This document shows positions 62,845 through 64,000 of a DNA stretch of 64,000 nucleotides, piece after piece. The first letter of the stretch is position 1, and each line of letters starts with the position of its first letter. The stretch lies in assembly GCF_000410875.1 (NCBI RefSeq), contig NZ_AROI01000006.1:186001-250000 (forward strand). Reading direction: 5' to 3'. This DNA is from Halopseudomonas pelagia CL-AP6 (GTDB taxonomy: Bacteria > Pseudomonadota > Gammaproteobacteria > Pseudomonadales > Pseudomonadaceae). The translations under genes were made by a program, and so were the position numbers. A model generated the notes under the pieces. That model saw nothing but the letters and a program-made list of their open reading frames with translations, had not been told where the DNA came from and made no database searches.

Positions 62845-64000
62845 TTACCTGACTGGTTTGCCCGGGCTATTTCCTTGTAGCACGGGCAAACCGGTTTTTT
62901 GCCCTTCTGCGGCCTTCAGCAAATACCCTTCAAAACGCTGTATCACTGCGTCCCAGCCTAGCTGGCAGGCATGATGCCGTGCATGTAGGCGTATGCTGCG
63001 GCGCCCCTCTGCATCACTGATCAACCAGTCCAAATTGTCGATAAACAGGCTTTCATAACCCTCCGTCGCCAGGCACCCGCTGAACCGGTCGCGGATGTGC
63101 TGATGCGCAGCGGCCAGATCAAATGCGCAAACCGCCAATCCAGACGCCATGGCTTCAGTCACGACGTTGCCGAAGGTCTCGGTCACGCTGGGAAACAGGA
63201 AGATATCTGCGCTGGCATAAGCCTGGGATAAGGCTTGGCCGGTCAATGCACCGGTAAAGGTGGCGTCCGGTAGCTGACGCTGCAGTTCCTGTCGTGAGGG
63301 GCCGTCACCGACAATGATCAGGTGCAGCTGTGCCGAGCCGGGCGTGTGGTGTCGCTGCAACTGCTGCCAGGCTTGCACCAGTAGCGACAAATTTTTCTCC
63401 GCCGCCAGCCGCCCTACGTGCAATAGCACCAGGTCGTTTTCGGCGGCGCGCCAGTGTTCGCGCAGAGCTGAGTCGCGGTGTGCTGGATGAAAACGTTCGC
63501 AGTCGACCCCGCGGCCCAATTGCGCAAGGTTGCGCATGCCGGCGCGCAGCAGGGCACGCTGCTGCCCAGGGCCGGCAGTCAAAGTGAGCTGGGTGTGATT
63601 ATGAAACCAGCGCAGGTACGCCATCATTGGTCGGTGGAACAGGCCAAGACCGTAGTGATCGCTGTATTGCTGGAAATTGGTATGGAAGCCGCTGATGACC
63701 GGTATACCCATGCGTCGTGCTAGCTTCAAGGCTGACCAGCCCAGTGGGCCCTCGGTAGCCAGGTAGATGGCATCGGGTCTTTCCCTGCGCCACAGGCGGC
63801 GCAGGTTATTGGTGGCGGGCAGACCCCACTGCAGCTCGGGGTAGCCGGGGATGGGGATGCCGCGCACCCGCAGCTCGCTAAAGGCCCCCAGCGCCGACGC
63901 GCCGATCGCTTCGCCAGGCTGGGCTGGGCGAACCAGCTGCAGCACATGGTGGCGTGCCAGCAAGCCCTCGACGAGCTGCCCTAGCGTATTGGCTACGCCG
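62845..64000 (-). CDS. Glycosyltransferase family 4, 5'-truncated at window edge
   Basis: A partial protein of at least 384 residues that runs off the right edge. The visible chain begins GVANTLGQLVEGLLARHHV, so only a short N-terminal piece is missing, and the TTG near 63963 is not its true start. It has the GT-B fold: VISGFHTNFQQYSDHY in the first half, and VGRLAAEKNLSLLVQAW and IIVGDGPSRQEL in the second. The EX7E catalytic motif is VTETFGNVVTEAMASG. It resembles mannosyl- or glucosyl-transferases that add sugar to lipid. The last residues overlap the terminator of the OYE gene. Confidence 0.89.
   Translation of the reverse strand, partial: GVANTLGQLVEGLLARHHVLQLVRPAQPGEAIGASALGAFSELRVRGIPIPGYPELQWGLPATNNLRRLWRRERPDAIYLATEGPLGWSALKLARRMGIPVISGFHTNFQQYSDHYGLGLFHRPMMAYLRWFHNHTQLTLTAGPGQQRALLRAGMRNLAQLGRGVDCERFHPAHRDSALREHWRAAENDLVLLHVGRLAAEKNLSLLVQAWQQLQRHHTPGSAQLHLIIVGDGPSRQELQRQLPDATFTGALTGQALSQAYASADIFLFPSVTETFGNVVTEAMASGLAVCAFDLAAAHQHIRDRFSGCLATEGYESLFIDNLDWLISDAEGRRSIRLHARHHACQLGWDAVIQRFEGYLLKAAEGQKTGLPVLQGNSPGKPVR
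62853..62900 (+). terminator. OYE-gene terminator inside the glycosyltransferase 3' end
   Basis: GGTTTGCCCG (62855-62864) pairs with CGGGCAAACC (62883-62892). An inner GCTA/TAGC stem extends it, and six T's follow. It ends transcription of the OYE gene but is also the coding sequence for the final residues of the opposite-strand glycosyltransferase. Confidence 0.8.

Noticed and set aside
1-64000. tRNA, rRNA, CRISPR arrays, insertion sequences, prophage or integrase genes
   Set aside because: No tRNA TPsiC-arm pattern, regular spaced direct repeats, transposase motifs or terminal inverted repeats were seen in the gaps between genes.

Overview
KIND OF ORGANISM. The window is chromosomal DNA of a gammaproteobacterium, most likely a Pseudomonadaceae member of the marine Halopseudomonas type (an inference from gene content, moderate GC and no search). 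Signs are a RoxS/RoxR redox pair, a 387-residue pseudomonad-type ornithine decarboxylase, a DUF3094 small membrane protein, pta-ackA, GltS, and sigma-54 promoters in front of nitrogen-source genes. I see no rRNA, tRNA, CRISPR array, insertion sequence, phage gene or integrase. Coding density is high and nearly every gene is intact; the only truncated gene is at the right edge. LAYOUT. 0-7.5 kb holds small membrane and periplasmic proteins, roxSR, a leucine-dehydrogenase-type enzyme, an SDR and a TatD-like hydrolase. 7.5-24 kb is bounded by two paralogous giant c-di-GMP proteins (PilZ-DUF1631-GGDEF-EAL, about 1,300 residues each). Between them lie prfC, glpD and a porin plus nitrate-type ABC transporter operon. 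That operon has a strong sigma-54 promoter and a leader that folds into a terminator. 24-31 kb is a TAXI-type TRAP transporter with its own DctB/DctD-like two-component system, a sigma-54 promoter and two matched palindromes that look like enhancer sites. 31-38.5 kb is the urea ABC transporter urtABCDE preceded by allophanate hydrolase (atzF), again with a sigma-54 promoter. 39-45 kb holds speC, a beta-oxidation-type SDR, gltS, a queuosine-precursor transporter gene (yhhQ) under a probable preQ1-I riboswitch, and a thiolase. 45-51.5 kb pairs a medium-chain acyl-CoA synthetase with a DUF1329 exported protein. The two genes share an almost identical promoter block and lie beside a MalT/AlkS-like LuxR regulator. 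51.5-64 kb holds an MFS exporter, a dicarboxylate/amino-acid symporter, a metallo-beta-lactamase-fold hydrolase, an OmpA-like lipoprotein, an acyltransferase, pta-ackA, an SlyD-like FKBP, a NemR-like TetR regulator with an Old Yellow Enzyme gene sharing its operator, and a partial glycosyltransferase. HOW THE GENES WORK TOGETHER. The middle of the window is a nitrogen- and carbon-scavenging neighbourhood: nitrate-type and urea uptake, allophanate breakdown and a TRAP organic-acid importer, with three good sigma-54 promoters (15003-15018, 30625-30640, 38535-38550). The region after 40 kb leans toward fatty acid or alkane-derived acid metabolism, with an SDR under a PsrA-like box, a thiolase, an acyl-CoA synthetase and a DUF1329 protein. 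The observations most worth following are the attenuator-like leader of the nitrate operon, the preQ1 riboswitch, the shared activator promoter at 45.2/47.15 kb, and the paired palindromes at 30.7 kb.
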